A stretch of 64,000 nucleotides of DNA, taken from an uncultured Shewanella sp. GTDB lineage: Bacteria; Pseudomonadota; Gammaproteobacteria; Enterobacterales; Shewanellaceae. The notes under the pieces are model-generated. The model was not told where the DNA came from. It searched no databases and was given only the letters and a program-made list of their open reading frames with translations. Below, piece by piece: positions 54,601 through 64,000 of the stretch. The stretch covers positions 1 to 64,000 of the forward strand of contig NZ_CANLZC010000003.1 in assembly GCF_947495455.1 (NCBI RefSeq), read 5' to 3'. Within the stretch, counting starts at the first letter, position 1. Every line of letters starts with the position of its first letter. Both the position numbers and the translations under genes were made by a program.

Positions 54601-55359
54601 TTATTTGATAGTTTCTGCTCCTTTAAAGCCCGTTGCACTGCGTCCACCGTCCACAGCGATGATTTGTCCTGAAATGTAAGGCGCTTTTGCTAAAAAGCAA
54701 ACTAAGTTAGCAATATCTTCACTCTGTCCCAGTCTGGCTAGTGGAATGGCTTGAATTATCTCAGACTGGGCTGCTTTGTCACTATTATTGGGCCATAAAA
54801 TGGCCCCCGGTGCGATACCATTAACGCGGACGTTGGGCCCCATTTCTTGCGCTAACGATAGGGTGGCCATTTCAAGTCCTGCCTTAGATATAGAGTATAG
54901 TCCATGATGCTTCAAAGGTCGCTTAGCATGGATATCCAGCAAGTTGATCACTAGCCCTTGATGTTGTTTGAGCAGTGGGAATAATCCTTGAGCAAGTAAA
55001 TAAGGGGCAACCAAGTTAGTGGTTAATGTGGTTTGACATTGCTCAAATCTAGTGTGTTCAAATGCCGATGGTGAAAAGGAAGAGGCATTATTGACCAATA
55101 AGGTGACGGGCAGTTGCTTATGCATAATGGTATCAATAAGCTTAGCTATACCTGTCTCATTATCAAGATTGGCTTGTAGGCATAAAGCGGAATTAGGGCG
55201 ATGTTGATTGAATTGATTGGCTAATGCCTGTGCTTCATCACTGGATTGTCCAAAGTGAATAATAATATTATAGCCTTCTTGATGTAGCTGCTGACTAATG
55301 GCGCAGCCAATACGCTTGGCGGCGCCGGTCACTAATGCCCATTTTTCCATGTTACTCAC
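54601..55359 (-). CDS. Short-chain dehydrogenase, pteridine-reductase/FolM-like
   Basis: 252 aa. 'ALVTGAAKRIGCAI' is the NADPH-binding TGxxxRxG form typical of pteridine reductases, 'LLVNNASSF' gives the NNAS motif, and Y-x-x-x-K is 'YSISKAG'. 'VRVNGIAPGAILWP' and 'SGQIIAVDGG' close the fold. Probably reduces dihydrobiopterin/dihydromonapterin-type substrates; a general SDR role cannot be excluded. The second start, MEK, is 9 bases downstream. Confidence 0.8.
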   Translation of the reverse strand: MSNMEKWALVTGAAKRIGCAISQQLHQEGYNIIIHFGQSSDEAQALANQFNQHRPNSALCLQANLDNETGIAKLIDTIMHKQLPVTLLVNNASSFSPSAFEHTRFEQCQTTLTTNLVAPYLLAQGLFPLLKQHQGLVINLLDIHAKRPLKHHGLYSISKAGLEMATLSLAQEMGPNVRVNGIAPGAILWPNNSDKAAQSEIIQAIPLARLGQSEDIANLVCFLAKAPYISGQIIAVDGGRSATGFKGAETIK

Positions 55360-55415
55360 TTCAATGATAACTTAATGATATTCAGTTTATCATTTTGTTG
55401 ATAGGACCCTAAATG

Positions 55416-55652
55416 TTATTTCATTTTTCTTTGTCTCTGTTTGAGTTGGTTTGCCAGTGACGGCTCAAATGTCTCAATATCGAGTAATGTCTTGTGGGTT
55501 TCTTCAATGAGGCGACGCATTTGTTCATTTAAGCTCATTTCTATTTCTTGGCTTAATACAAGGGGATCAAAAATGAGATCATTGTTTGCGGGCGTCGGCG
55601 GAGGGAAGTCATGTTGCACCAGAGCACCTGCGAGGATCCATGTTTTCATCAT
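55416..55652 (-). CDS. Small hypothetical protein
   Basis: About 78 aa from ATG 55652 or 55649 ('MMKTWILAGALVQHDFPPP'); a longer frame opens at 55736. The C-terminal part is helical and charged ('NEQMRRLIEETHKTLLD'). No family recognised. It lies upstream of, and co-directional with, the SDR gene. Confidence 0.5.
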   Translation of the reverse strand: MMKTWILAGALVQHDFPPPTPANNDLIFDPLVLSQEIEMSLNEQMRRLIEETHKTLLDIETFEPSLANQLKQRQRKMK

Positions 55653-55877
55653 AATCAACTCCGTAGTCATAGCGTTCTGCCTGGATAAAGTGACGTTTGA
55701 TATGATGCTTGTGTACTGCCATTTATTGGATGTCACTTAACGTGAAATGACAGTGAAAGCCTCTCTCACATCAATTGGCGCCATGGTAATGTTTATTCAT
55801 GACAAAGCAGTGACATATTTTAGGCAAGTGGATGACAATGAAGCAGGGTTTTATGGACATTTAAGGAGGATTTAGGC

Positions 55878-56000
55878 ATGGTGGGTGTTTTTAGTCTTGC
55901 TATTACCCCCTTGTTCCCCTTAGTATTACTGCTTTTGCATTATCATTCATCCGGCTCCTGTACTGCTTGTTTGTTTGATAGTGTTGATATTAACGATTAA
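55878..56000 (+). CDS. Small hydrophobic ORF upstream of thrS (40 aa)
   Basis: ATG 55878 follows a perfect AAGGAGGA site (55863-55870) at 7-base spacing. The product 'MVGVFSLAITPLFPLVLLLL' continues into a short Cys-containing tail and stops at 56000, 56 bp before thrS. It looks like a small membrane peptide or a translated leader. There is no threonine run, so classical attenuation is not indicated. Confidence 0.4.
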   Translation: MVGVFSLAITPLFPLVLLLLHYHSSGSCTACLFDSVDIND

Positions 56001-56056
56001 TTTTTAATAAACCCAAGTGGTCCTACGTGGGGATCACCACTGGATAAGGAATTTTC

Positions 56057-57985
56057 ATGCCTGTAATTACCCTTCCTGATGGTAGCAAACGTGAGTTTGA
56101 TGCACCTGTTTCCACCCTTGATGTTGCAGCGGATATTGGTCCTGGTTTAGCCAAAGCGTGTATTGCTGGTCGTGTGAACGGTGAGCTTAAAGATGCATGC
56201 GATATGATAGCTGAGGATTCAACCTTGGCTATCATTACTGCAAAAGATGAAGAAGGCGTTGAAATATTACGTCACTCTTGTGCTCATCTGTTGGGTCATG
56301 CAATTAAGCAATTGTTCCCTGAAACTAAAATGGCCATTGGTCCTGTGATTGATAATGGCTTTTACTATGATATTGACCTTGATCATAAGCTGACACAGGA
56401 AGATATAGATGCGCTGCAAAAGCGTATGATGGAACTGGCTAAAACCAACTATAAAGTTGAAAAGCGTGTGGGCAGCTGGCAAGTGGCTAGAGATACGTTT
56501 GAAGCGCGTGGTGAAACTTATAAAATGGCGATCCTTGATGAAAATATCAGTCAGGATGATACGCCAGCATTATACCATCATGAAGAATATGTGGATATGT
56601 GCCGTGGACCACATGTGCCTAATATGAAGTTTTGCCAGCATTTTAAGCTAATGAGTGTAGCTGGCGCATATTGGCGCGGTAATTCAGACAATAAAATGTT
56701 GCAGCGTGTGTATGGTACGGCTTGGGCTGATAAAAAAGCATTAAAAGTGCATTTGAATCGCCTCGAAGAAGCGGCAAAACGCGATCATCGAAAAATTGGT
56801 AAGCAATTAGATTTATACCATATGCAAGAAGAAGCACCGGGCATGGTGTTTTGGCATAATGATGGTTGGAGTTTATTTTTAGAACTTGAGAAATTTATTC
56901 GTCAAAAACTGGGCCAATACACTTACCAAGAAGTGAAAGGTCCCTTGATGATGGACAGAAGTTTGTGGGAGCGAAGTGGTCATTGGGATAAATACGCTGA
57001 TGCTATGTTTACCACCCATTCTGAACATCGCGAATACGCCATTAAGCCGATGAACTGTCCAGGTCATGTGCAAATATTTAATCAAGGCTTGAAATCATAT
57101 CGTGATTTACCGCTGCGTATGGCGGAATTTGGTTGCTGTCACCGTAATGAGCCTTCAGGTGCACTGCATGGCTTAATGCGGGTACGGGGCTTTACTCAAG
57201 ATGATGCTCATGTTTTTTGTACCGAAGAGCAAGTCCAGCAAGAAGTCAGCGCGTGTATTCAAATGGTGTATGACACTTATGAAACCTTTGGTTTTAAAAA
57301 TATTGTTGTCAAACTGTCTACGCGTCCAGAAAAGCGTATTGGTGATGATGCCATGTGGGATCGTGCTGAAGAGGCGCTGAAACAAGCACTCACGGCCAAT
57401 GATATTGACTATGAAATTTTACCCGGCGAAGGGGCGTTTTATGGGCCTAAAATCGAATTTACTCTTCATGACTGTTTAGACAGGGCGTGGCAGTGCGGTA
57501 CTGTGCAGCTTGATTATGCCTTACCAGGCCGTTTAGGGGCGACCTATGTTGCTGAAGATAACAGCCGTCAAACACCTGTCATGATCCATCGTGCTATTTT
57601 AGGATCCCTTGAGCGTTTCTTGGGTATTTTGATTGAAGAATATGCAGGGAAATTCCCCACTTGGTTAGCGCCACAGCAAGTGGTTGTGATGAATATTACC
57701 GATAAACAGTCACAATATGTGGATGAAGTGGTGAATTTATTCAAAGAACGCGGAATTAGAGCCACTAAAGACTTGAGAAATGAGAAGATAGGCTTTAAAA
57801 TACGCGAGCACACCTTAAGGCGTGTTCCTTATTTATTGGTCGTAGGCGATCAAGAATTAGAGAATAAGGAAGTTGCGGTGCGAACCCGAGATGGTGTTGA
57901 TTTAGGTAAAATGCATATCGAAACCTTTGCAGCCAAGATCAGCGAACAGATTTCGCTCCGTAGTCTCAATTTGTTGGAGGATTAG
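56057..57985 (+). CDS. thrS: Threonyl-tRNA synthetase
   Basis: 642 aa, full length. N-terminal TGS domain ('[15 protein letters not shown]'), editing domain with '[16 protein letters not shown]', then class II catalytic core ('[17 protein letters not shown]', '[19 protein letters not shown]') and anticodon-binding domain ending near '[18 protein letters not shown]'. Charges tRNA-Thr in the cytoplasm. It heads the conserved thrS-infC-rpmI-rplT cluster; infC follows after 3 bp. Confidence 0.97.
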   Translation: MPVITLPDGSKREFDAPVSTLDVAADIGPGLAKACIAGRVNGELKDACDMIAEDSTLAIITAKDEEGVEILRHSCAHLLGHAIKQLFPETKMAIGPVIDNGFYYDIDLDHKLTQEDIDALQKRMMELAKTNYKVEKRVGSWQVARDTFEARGETYKMAILDENISQDDTPALYHHEEYVDMCRGPHVPNMKFCQHFKLMSVAGAYWRGNSDNKMLQRVYGTAWADKKALKVHLNRLEEAAKRDHRKIGKQLDLYHMQEEAPGMVFWHNDGWSLFLELEKFIRQKLGQYTYQEVKGPLMMDRSLWERSGHWDKYADAMFTTHSEHREYAIKPMNCPGHVQIFNQGLKSYRDLPLRMAEFGCCHRNEPSGALHGLMRVRGFTQDDAHVFCTEEQVQQEVSACIQMVYDTYETFGFKNIVVKLSTRPEKRIGDDAMWDRAEEALKQALTANDIDYEILPGEGAFYGPKIEFTLHDCLDRAWQCGTVQLDYALPGRLGATYVAEDNSRQTPVMIHRAILGSLERFLGILIEEYAGKFPTWLAPQQVVVMNITDKQSQYVDEVVNLFKERGIRATKDLRNEKIGFKIREHTLRRVPYLLVVGDQELENKEVAVRTRDGVDLGKMHIETFAAKISEQISLRSLNLLED

Positions 57986-57988
57986 GTC

Positions 57989-58531
57989 ATAAAGATCAAA
58001 AAAGCAGCAGGGCGCCAGGCGGCCCCGAACAGAATTAACGAACTCATCACGGGTGTTTCAGAAGTCCGTTTAAACGGTCTTGATGGTGAGCCATTAGGTA
58101 TCATGAGTATTAGAGAAGCTCAAGAAGTCGCTGATGAAGCAGGTGTAGACCTAGTTGAAATCAGTCCTAACGCTGAGCCGCCTGTATGTCGTATCATGGA
58201 CTACGGAAAGTTTCTTTTTGATAAAGCAAAAGCACAAAAAGAACAAAAGAAGAAGCAGAAACAGATACAGGTGAAGGAAATTAAATTCCGTCCCGGTACT
58301 GATGAAAACGACTATCAGGTAAAACTACGCAACCTGAAGCGTTTTCTAGATGACGGCGACAAAGCGAAAGTGACGCTGCGTTTCCGTGGTCGTGAGATGG
58401 CTCACCAAAACTTAGGTATGGATCTATTGAACCGTATCAAAGTGGATTTGGAAGAGCTAGCAGTGGTCGAGTCTTTCCCTAAAATGGAAGGTCGACAAGC
58501 TGTTATGGTTCTCGCGCCGAAAAAGAAATAG
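57989..58531 (+). CDS. infC: Translation initiation factor IF-3, non-canonical start codon
   Basis: 180 aa if started at ATA 57989, which lies 8 bases after GGAGG (57976-57980) and 3 bases after thrS. The N-terminus then reads '[19 protein letters not shown]', as in other IF-3 proteins. The first ATG in frame (58103) would remove 38 residues of the conserved N-domain. A non-AUG start allows IF-3 to repress its own translation, as established for E. coli infC (AUU). Later motifs '[16 protein letters not shown]' and '[13 protein letters not shown]' confirm the family. Confidence 0.92.
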   Translation: MKIKKAAGRQAAPNRINELITGVSEVRLNGLDGEPLGIMSIREAQEVADEAGVDLVEISPNAEPPVCRIMDYGKFLFDKAKAQKEQKKKQKQIQVKEIKFRPGTDENDYQVKLRNLKRFLDDGDKAKVTLRFRGREMAHQNLGMDLLNRIKVDLEELAVVESFPKMEGRQAVMVLAPKKK

Positions 58532-58617
58532 TAAGGCAACCTGAAAAGTAACAAAGATCTTGTTAAGGTCTTTGTTCGCCTTGCGTTTTATTAATGTCCC
58601 AATGCGGAGTTTTAGCA

Positions 58618-58812
58618 ATGCCTAAAATGAAAACTGACAAGGGTGTACAAAAGCGTTTTAAGAAAACCGCTAATGGTTTCAAGCGCAAGCAAGCCCATTT
58701 ACGTCATATTTTGACCAAGAAGAGCACTAAGCGTAAACGTCACTTACGTGCTAAATGTTTAGTCGCTAAGTCTGATGTGCCAGCAATCGCACGTCAACTA
58801 CCATACGCTTAA
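58618..58812 (+). CDS. rpmI: Ribosomal protein bL35
   Basis: 64 aa from ATG 58618 ('[17 protein letters not shown]'). The longer frame from 58594 adds eight atypical residues. Basic throughout, standard length. Confidence 0.96.
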   Translation: MPKMKTDKGVQKRFKKTANGFKRKQAHLRHILTKKSTKRKRHLRAKCLVAKSDVPAIARQLPYA

Positions 58813-58830
58813 TTAGAGGAGTAAAGAACA

Positions 58831-59190
58831 ATGCCTAGAGTTAAGCGTGGTGTAACCGCTCGTGCTCGTCACAAGAAAGTACTTAAATTAGCCAAAGGTT
58901 ATTACGGAGCTCGCTCACGTACTTACCGCGTTGCAGTTCAAGCTGTAACAAAAGCTGGTCAATATGCTTACCGTGACCGTCGTCAAAAGAAACGTCAATT
59001 CCGTCAACTTTGGATTGCACGTATCAATGCGGCTTCTCGTCAAAATGGTCTATCTTACAGCCGTTTCATTAACGGTCTTAAGAAAGCCTCTATCGAAATC
59101 GATCGTAAGATCCTTGCCGATATCGCTGTTTTCGATAAAGTTGTATTCGCAACCTTAGTCGAAAAAGCAAAAGAAGCATTAGCTAAATAA
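58831..59190 (+). CDS. rplT: Ribosomal protein bL20
   Basis: 119 aa, '[19 protein letters not shown]', full length. AGAGGAG precedes the ATG, 18 bp after rpmI. In E. coli, L20 represses the rpmI-rplT message; the upstream region (58532-58617) may hold that site but I did not resolve it. Confidence 0.97.
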   Translation: MPRVKRGVTARARHKKVLKLAKGYYGARSRTYRVAVQAVTKAGQYAYRDRRQKKRQFRQLWIARINAASRQNGLSYSRFINGLKKASIEIDRKILADIAVFDKVVFATLVEKAKEALAK

Positions 59191-59208
59191 GTTAATTCGA
59201 CTTTAAAT

Positions 59209-59234
59209 AAAGGAACCTTAGGGTTCCTTTTTTT
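59209..59234 (+). terminator. Rho-independent terminator of the thrS-rplT operon
   Basis: AAAGGAACC and GGTTCCTTT pair around TTAG, and the T-run continues to 59234. It starts 18 bp after the rplT stop. Confidence 0.95.
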
Positions 59235-59314
59235 GTTGGCCCAGAGAAATTAACATGAGCTGTAAACAAGGTCCGTACGGTGCTTTGAGACAGATGAGGG
59301 ACTATCAATTCACT

Positions 59315-59932
59315 CTACTCGATGTTTTTGGTTTTTTGGAAGTGTAAAAATAAATTATTAGCGGGCATAGTTACTTTGCTTTGTAAACTCAGTCCTTGTT
59401 GACTGGCTAATGTGGTTATCCATTCAAGGGCTTTAATACCACTGAGTGGATTGTTTTGCTTAAGGTGTAAATCAAAGTGCTGATTACTCTTGCTGGTATA
59501 GTGTCCATTCTGATTAAAGGGGCCATAAATACACAGTTGGCCTTGTGGGAATAAATGCTGGCCCACTCCAATAAAAAATGCTTCAACCATAGTGCTACTC
59601 ATAATATGCAAGGTATTGGCGGTGAAGATAGCATCCACTTTTTGTGTTAGGGGCCATGCTTTTGTGACATCGAGTAATAAAGGTGGGCGTAAATTATGGC
59701 TGGGCTGAGAGCTCAACCAATGATGAATGCCTTGATGATAAGCTTGCCTATCGCTGGTTTGCCAAATGAGATGGGATAAATGTTTGGCAAAATAAACGGC
59801 ATGTTGCCCTGTACCACTACCGATTTCTAATACCTCACGGCTGTTGGCTAAAATGGGTAAAAGTTGCTTAAGAATAGGCGCTTTATTATTTTCGCAGGCT
59901 TGTGAAAAATAATCTTGTTGTGTGTGTGGCAT
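59315..59932 (-). CDS. DUF938 SAM-dependent methyltransferase
   Basis: 205 aa with motif I 'VLEIGSGTGQHAVYFA', 'IWQTSDRQ', and 'IFTANTLHIMS', the DUF938 signature set. 'QLCIYGPFNQNGHYTSKSN' is also typical. Substrate unknown. Convergent to the ribosomal operon. Confidence 0.85.
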   Translation of the reverse strand: MPHTQQDYFSQACENNKAPILKQLLPILANSREVLEIGSGTGQHAVYFAKHLSHLIWQTSDRQAYHQGIHHWLSSQPSHNLRPPLLLDVTKAWPLTQKVDAIFTANTLHIMSSTMVEAFFIGVGQHLFPQGQLCIYGPFNQNGHYTSKSNQHFDLHLKQNNPLSGIKALEWITTLASQQGLSLQSKVTMPANNLFLHFQKTKNIE

Positions 59933-60035
59933 AAGGTCTTCATATGATAAAAATAAAAAGTATGTCTTATATTAGTGTATTTAGGCCTAATATTGTCAGT
60001 TGACGAGGTAGGTTGAATGATTTTGAAGGAGTATA

Positions 60036-60068
60036 ATGCGTTATTCCATATTTGATGAGTGTGAGTAA
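60036..60068 (+). CDS. Ten-residue leader ORF
   Basis: GAAGGAG (60025-60031) precedes ATG 60036 by 4 bases; the frame reads MRYSIFDECE and stops at TAA 60066-60068. The next gene's ATG (60070) begins after a single base and has no ribosome site of its own, so it is probably translated by reinitiation. Confidence 0.35.
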   Translation: MRYSIFDECE

Positions 60069-60069
60069 C

Positions 60070-60411
60070 ATGACGAAAACAGAAAAGAAAATCGACAAGG
60101 CTATTCGAGAAGCGCTGACCTTAGCGTGTGATGACATTTTAGCGCGAGTGGCTGGATTTGAGTGGTTAACCCATCAAGTTGATTTTAAAAATGTGGCTGG
60201 CACACTTAAGGTGATCTGTATTTTTGATACTCAAACGGCACAAGCTAATGCACTTTGCGAACAAGAGAATAAAAAAATGATCCAGCTGATCCAGACACGG
60301 CTTGTGAGTATTGGCATTCATTTAAAAGCAACAAGACAAATTCGCTTTGATAATGAAGAACGCTGTATAGCAGAGCATGGAGGTAATTGGGCACTAAGGC
60401 TAGCTTGTTGA
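60070..60411 (+). CDS. Conserved hypothetical protein
   Basis: 113 aa, 'MTKTEKKIDKAIREALTLA' with 'FEWLTHQVDFKNVAGTLKV' and 'DNEERCIAEHGGNWALRL'. It resembles a family of small gammaproteobacterial proteins often labelled Fis-family regulator without firm support; I see no helix-turn-helix. ATG 60070 is chosen by the family start and by its contact with the leader ORF. Longer starts at 60052/60055 are possible. Confidence 0.65.
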   Translation: MTKTEKKIDKAIREALTLACDDILARVAGFEWLTHQVDFKNVAGTLKVICIFDTQTAQANALCEQENKKMIQLIQTRLVSIGIHLKATRQIRFDNEERCIAEHGGNWALRLAC

Positions 60412-60520
60412 ATTAATTTTTATTTTGTGAAATATTTGTAAGGTTGATTGTAATAAATAGTCTGTTATTCCTGTCTTATACTGTAATCTTGTATGCATTA
60501 ATATTTTGATGGGGAAAGCT

Positions 60521-60907
60521 ATGAATAGCTATTTATTGGTGGGCGGCTTTGTGAGTTTGCTCTTGAGTATTAAGCATTTAACTTTAGATAGGAAAACAGT
60601 CCTTCTTCCTTTTTTAGCCAGTGATTTAAATATAGAGGTTAAAACTCATATCAGTAGTTTTTTCTACTTTATTGCTGTTTTTTATGTCCTTGCAACCTTG
60701 AGCTTATTTGTGTGTTATTTGGATCTTATTTCGCAAATGTATGCCTATGGTTTATTACTATTCATTGCTCTAGACTATGCTTTATTTGCCATTTGGCAGC
60801 TTTATGGAAAAATAATGAGTAGCGAAAAGCAGCCTTTATTATTCTATTGCCATTGGCTAGGTTATTTTGTTGTAACAGGGTGTATTATTTTGTGGGCCTT
60901 AGATTAG
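60521..60907 (+). CDS. Small four-helix membrane protein
   Basis: 128 aa from ATG 60521 (GGGGAA just upstream). Four hydrophobic segments are visible: 'YLLVGGFVSLLLSI', 'FFYFIAVFYVLATLSLFVC', 'AYGLLLFIALDYALFAIW' and 'WLGYFVVTGCIILWAL'. No family recognised. Confidence 0.6.
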   Translation: MNSYLLVGGFVSLLLSIKHLTLDRKTVLLPFLASDLNIEVKTHISSFFYFIAVFYVLATLSLFVCYLDLISQMYAYGLLLFIALDYALFAIWQLYGKIMSSEKQPLLFYCHWLGYFVVTGCIILWALD

Positions 60908-60992
60908 CGCTATATCAGTTAAATGTTGCTAAGCTCAAATGCTCAACTTGATGATAAAAGGCTACTTTTATAAGCGTATTATGCCATTGAAA

Positions 60993-61034
60993 ATGACTCT
61001 TTAAGTGTTACAAAATAAGCACTTTAAGAGTCAT
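60993..61034 (-). terminator. Long inverted repeat, terminator of the protease gene
   Basis: ATGACTCTTTAAGTG and CACTTTAAGAGTCAT pair with one mismatch around a 12-base loop. On the minus strand TTTTC follows. It lies 29 bp beyond the protease stop. Confidence 0.75.
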
Positions 61035-61062
61035 TATAATTATAAATGATGACAGTGTTTGA

Positions 61063-62622
61063 TTAGAAGCCTGCAGTTAAGCTTAGGCCACTGTAAGAGC
61101 GATAACCTCTGATCATAATATAATAAGTGGTTGCGCTAGTGACATTAAATTCGCAGCTTTCATTGTTGCCAGATACATAGGGGCGACAGTCATAACGTGA
61201 GGTTGTTGGATTGCTGCCGGCTCTGACATAAAGATCGGCATCTCCTGAGCCGCCAGATATTTCAACAGTCAGTTGACTGTTGGCTGGAACATCGATTTGA
61301 TAGTAAGCTGTCGATAGCCAAGAACCACTCAAGTTTGTTTCTTCTATACAGTCTGTTCCACAACCTGGGTTTGGATCTGGGTCAGGATCTGGATCAGGGG
61401 TATCACCTCCTGATAGCGAGTACACTAACTCATTTGGCGAGCTTGAAATCGCATCAGAGATTTTATTTTTACTTGAACGGCTGCTCAGTAAATTCGTCAT
61501 TGCAGAGGTAGATAAGCTGGGATCTTCATCAAGATACAGTGCGACGACACCAGCTACATGTGGGGCAGCCATAGAAGTGCCGCTAATCGTATTGGTGGCT
61601 GAATTAGAGGAATACCAAGCCGATTTGATACTTGAACCTGGCGCATAAATATCAAGACATGAACCATAGTTTGAGAAACTGGAACGTGCATCACTGCTGG
61701 TGGTAGAGCCAACGGTAATCGCATCTGCTGCGCGAGCGGGAGAGTAGTTACAGGCATCACTGTCGTCATTACCTGCCGCAACGACAAAGCTAATACCTGC
61801 CGCAACAGCTTCATTAACGGCATTGTCCAGTGTTGTTGATGCGCCGCCACCTAAACTCATATTAGCAACGGAAGGGCCAGATGCATTATTTTTGACCCAG
61901 TCAATGCCGGAAACAACCCCTGATGTTGTGCCTGAACCACTACAACTAAGGACTCTTACCCCGACAATGTCAACATTTTTTGCGACGCCGTAGGTTGAGC
62001 CACCAATAGTGCCCGCCACATGTGTACCGTGACCATTACAGTCTGTTGCATCATTATCATTATCGACGAAATCATATCCGCTGGATGCACGGTTACCGAA
62101 TTCGTTGTGTGTGTTTAATACACCTGTATCGATAACATAGGCTGTGACGCCTGTGCCATCATAGTCATAGTGGTAGCTGTTGCTGAGGCCGAGATCTCTT
62201 TGGTCAACCCTATCAATACCCCATGTTGGATTGGATTGATCGCCCAATGTATTGACTATAGGGTCAATGCTGAGTATTTGATCTTGTTCTATGTATTTTA
62301 TATCGGGATTACTCTGCATTGCTGCAATTTGTTCTGCATTGGCTTTGACTAATACACCATTAATAGTGTTGCCAAAGTTTTTAATAACCTTAACATCATA
62401 ATTATTTTCAATTGTTATTGATTGTTGATTGACAAAAGACGTAATTGAAAGTTCGTCATTGAGGTTTAATACACTTGGCGTGTTAAAGACAATAATATAG
62501 TTATCTTTAATTGCATTTTGTTGGTCGACTTTTATTAATTGAGCTTGATATTCATTAGCATTAACCGAAGAGCAGGAAAAGGCAGCTGCAATAGCAAGTG
62601 CGAGTAAATGTTTTTTTTGCAT
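61063..62622 (-). CDS. Secreted subtilisin-like (S8) serine protease
   Basis: 519 aa prepro-enzyme. Signal 'MQKKHLLALAIAAAF' to VNA, then an I9 propeptide (~25-110, 'NTINGVLVKANAEQIAAM'). The S8 domain has catalytic Asp in 'AYVIDTGVLNTHNEF', His in 'NGHGTHVAGTIGG' and Ser in 'SGTSMAAPHVAGVVALYL', as in proteinase K-type marine proteases. A 'DPDPDPDPNPG' linker leads to a C-terminal PPC domain ('GSGDADLYVRAGSNPTTSR'), usually removed after secretion. Extracellular nutrient protease. Confidence 0.95.
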   Translation of the reverse strand: MQKKHLLALAIAAAFSCSSVNANEYQAQLIKVDQQNAIKDNYIIVFNTPSVLNLNDELSITSFVNQQSITIENNYDVKVIKNFGNTINGVLVKANAEQIAAMQSNPDIKYIEQDQILSIDPIVNTLGDQSNPTWGIDRVDQRDLGLSNSYHYDYDGTGVTAYVIDTGVLNTHNEFGNRASSGYDFVDNDNDATDCNGHGTHVAGTIGGSTYGVAKNVDIVGVRVLSCSGSGTTSGVVSGIDWVKNNASGPSVANMSLGGGASTTLDNAVNEAVAAGISFVVAAGNDDSDACNYSPARAADAITVGSTTSSDARSSFSNYGSCLDIYAPGSSIKSAWYSSNSATNTISGTSMAAPHVAGVVALYLDEDPSLSTSAMTNLLSSRSSKNKISDAISSSPNELVYSLSGGDTPDPDPDPDPNPGCGTDCIEETNLSGSWLSTAYYQIDVPANSQLTVEISGGSGDADLYVRAGSNPTTSRYDCRPYVSGNNESCEFNVTSATTYYIMIRGYRSYSGLSLTAGF

Positions 62623-63298
62623 GATGACTCCGTATTAGGTTTAATTTTATAACGGCGTAATCAACATAGAACACTTTTATGCTTATCTTCAATATCAATA
62701 TTTTGTTTGATTCGATTTAGGCAATTTTAATAAAAGTTTAATAAAATTGTTTAATAATAATGGATTGCATAAGTTTTATGTGAAAATATAAATATCAACA
62801 AACAATTTGTTATTTCATATTCCAAAAATAATCTATGTAAAGCAACTAATTGTATTTAATTAGTTATTGCTAATATTTTGTTTTATATATTTTTTGAAAT
62901 AAGGGTTATTAGTGTAAGGCAAGATATTTTTTTATAAAAGTGAGGAATAAGATTTGTATACTAGCCATTAAATACTATTTATTTATTTTTATAATAAAAT
63001 GCTTGAGTTTTTTTTGGGAATTATATATGGGCTAGGGCAATGAATATGTGTTTATTATGTCACTTAAAATGAAAATGTAATGTTATTTATATCGAAAATG
63101 TGAGCTAATACACAAATGTTCACATAAAAGATATTGTTCTTGTTTCCATAGCGTATTTTTCTTAAATCGCCTATAGAAATAAGCTGTAGTGAACAGTAAT
63201 AAACTAGACTGAAATAAGACTGTCATCATTGCCAGTTATATTCATTGTTGCTTCTGATGAATTTGAAGTCATCAATAAAAAATATTTAAGGGAATAAC
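62623..63298. other. AT-rich divergent promoter region
   Basis: About 675 bp between the minus-strand protease and the plus-strand nuclease gene. It is very AT-rich and holds no reading frame with a ribosome site. It presumably carries both promoters, but I cannot fix -35/-10 boxes with confidence. Confidence 0.4.
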
Positions 63299-64000
63299 AT
63301 GTTCATGAGAGATAGCTGCTTAATATTACTTCTAGGCTGTGCATTGAATTCTGTGTATGCAACAGAACATTTAATTATATCTGAGTACGTAGAGGGAAGT
63401 GGAAATAATAAGGCCTTAGAATTATATAACACGAGCGACTCTTTAATAAACCTAGATGGATATCAAATTGATTTTTATTTTAATGGGAACATCCATTCTG
63501 GAACCCATATCCTTTTACAGGGAAGCGTTGAGGCTGATGACGTTTTTGTTGTCAGTGATAATGATGCTAGTGAGGCTATCTTAGCTGTTACTGATATGAC
63601 TTCATCAATGAGCTTTTTTAATGGGGATGATGCTGTCGTGTTAAGTTACCAAGGGGAGATAGTGGATAGTTTAGGGCAAGTGGGAAGCGATCCAGGTACT
63701 GAATGGGGATCGGGGATCCTTTCAACCAAAGACAACACTTTGAGGCGTAATGATACTCAGCCCATTGCCGATATCATAGTAGACGATGAGGTTTTATTGA
63801 CAAATTGGTTCGGTTTTGAAAAAGATGACATTAGTGACTTAGGCTTTTTTGGAAGTGGTATGCCCACAGATCCTGAGCCAACAGAACCTATGGTGTGTGC
63901 CGATCCAATGACACGGATTAATGACATACAAGGTGAAAGTTTCGCTAGTGATTATGTGGGCGAGTCAGTGATGATAGAAGCCATTGTGGTGAGTAATAAT
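63299..64000 (+). CDS. ExeM-like extracellular nuclease, 5' part (cut by window end)
   Basis: ATG 63299 has AAGGGA 5 bases upstream. The first 234 residues are in the window: signal 'MFMRDSCLILLLGCALN' to VYA, a lamin-tail domain ('LIISEYVEGSGNNKALELY', 'FFNGDDAVVLSYQGEIVDS'), then 'PEPTEPMVCADP' and the start of an OB-like domain ('RINDIQGESFASDYVG'). This order is that of ExeM/XDS-type secreted endonucleases, whose catalytic EEP domain would lie beyond the window. Confidence 0.8.
   Translation, partial: MFMRDSCLILLLGCALNSVYATEHLIISEYVEGSGNNKALELYNTSDSLINLDGYQIDFYFNGNIHSGTHILLQGSVEADDVFVVSDNDASEAILAVTDMTSSMSFFNGDDAVVLSYQGEIVDSLGQVGSDPGTEWGSGILSTKDNTLRRNDTQPIADIIVDDEVLLTNWFGFEKDDISDLGFFGSGMPTDPEPTEPMVCADPMTRINDIQGESFASDYVGESVMIEAIVVSNN

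Overview
The window comes from a marine gammaproteobacterium, most likely Shewanella or a close relative. This is inferred from the housekeeping block thrS-infC-rpmI-rplT, the NorM/ribE pair, a tRNA-Val(GAC) array, and secreted S8 protease and LTD-nuclease genes; no species name can be read from the sequence. Roughly the first 50 kb is an accessory island, and from about 51 kb onward the content is chromosomal backbone.

The core of the island (5160-33687, all + strand) is an extracellular contractile injection system (eCIS) of the Afp/PVC/MAC type: one sheath, two tube proteins, a tiny Afp6/DUF5908-like protein, a tube-cap/LysM-family protein, a VgrG-like spike, a gp25-like wedge, a giant 2308-aa baseplate J protein, a tail fibre, a 1435-aa Afp12-like wedge carrying LamG-like modules, a tape-measure protein, a DUF4255 terminator, a protein with a His/Cys-rich block, an AAA+ ATPase, a methyltransferase-GNAT fusion and a small terminal protein. 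An RfaH/NusG-like antiterminator (418-960) lies upstream, and an ops-like hairpin (4979-4994) sits in the operon leader, which suggests processive antitermination of a transcript of about 28 kb.

Putative cargo genes flank the structural operon. On the left is a zinc-deaminase-like toxin (3796-4629) split by an in-frame TAA. On the right are an orphan protein (33869-34417) and a protein with two tandem HNH-like/NUC-type nuclease cores (36464-37441). These genes are embedded in debris of RAYT and IS256 transposons. A perfect 15-bp motif occurs at four places bordering these cassettes, and a dispersed ~130-180-bp repeat brackets the whole eCIS.

Downstream (38243-50117) is an accessory block: a second, repeat-rich tail fibre, a holin, an outer-membrane barrel paralogous to the one left of the eCIS, a membrane protein, a trypsin-like protease, a discoidin-like lipoprotein, a pesticin/T4-type lysozyme and a cadherin-like surface protein. 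Holin plus lysozyme could release the particles by lysis. The island ends at an unusual tRNA-Val array with three intact genes, three degenerate copies and four half-gene remnants. Beyond it lie norM, ribE, a CPXCG protein, a pteridine-reductase-like SDR, thrS-infC-rpmI-rplT, a DUF938 methyltransferase, small conserved proteins, a secreted subtilase and the start of an ExeM-like nuclease cut by the window end.
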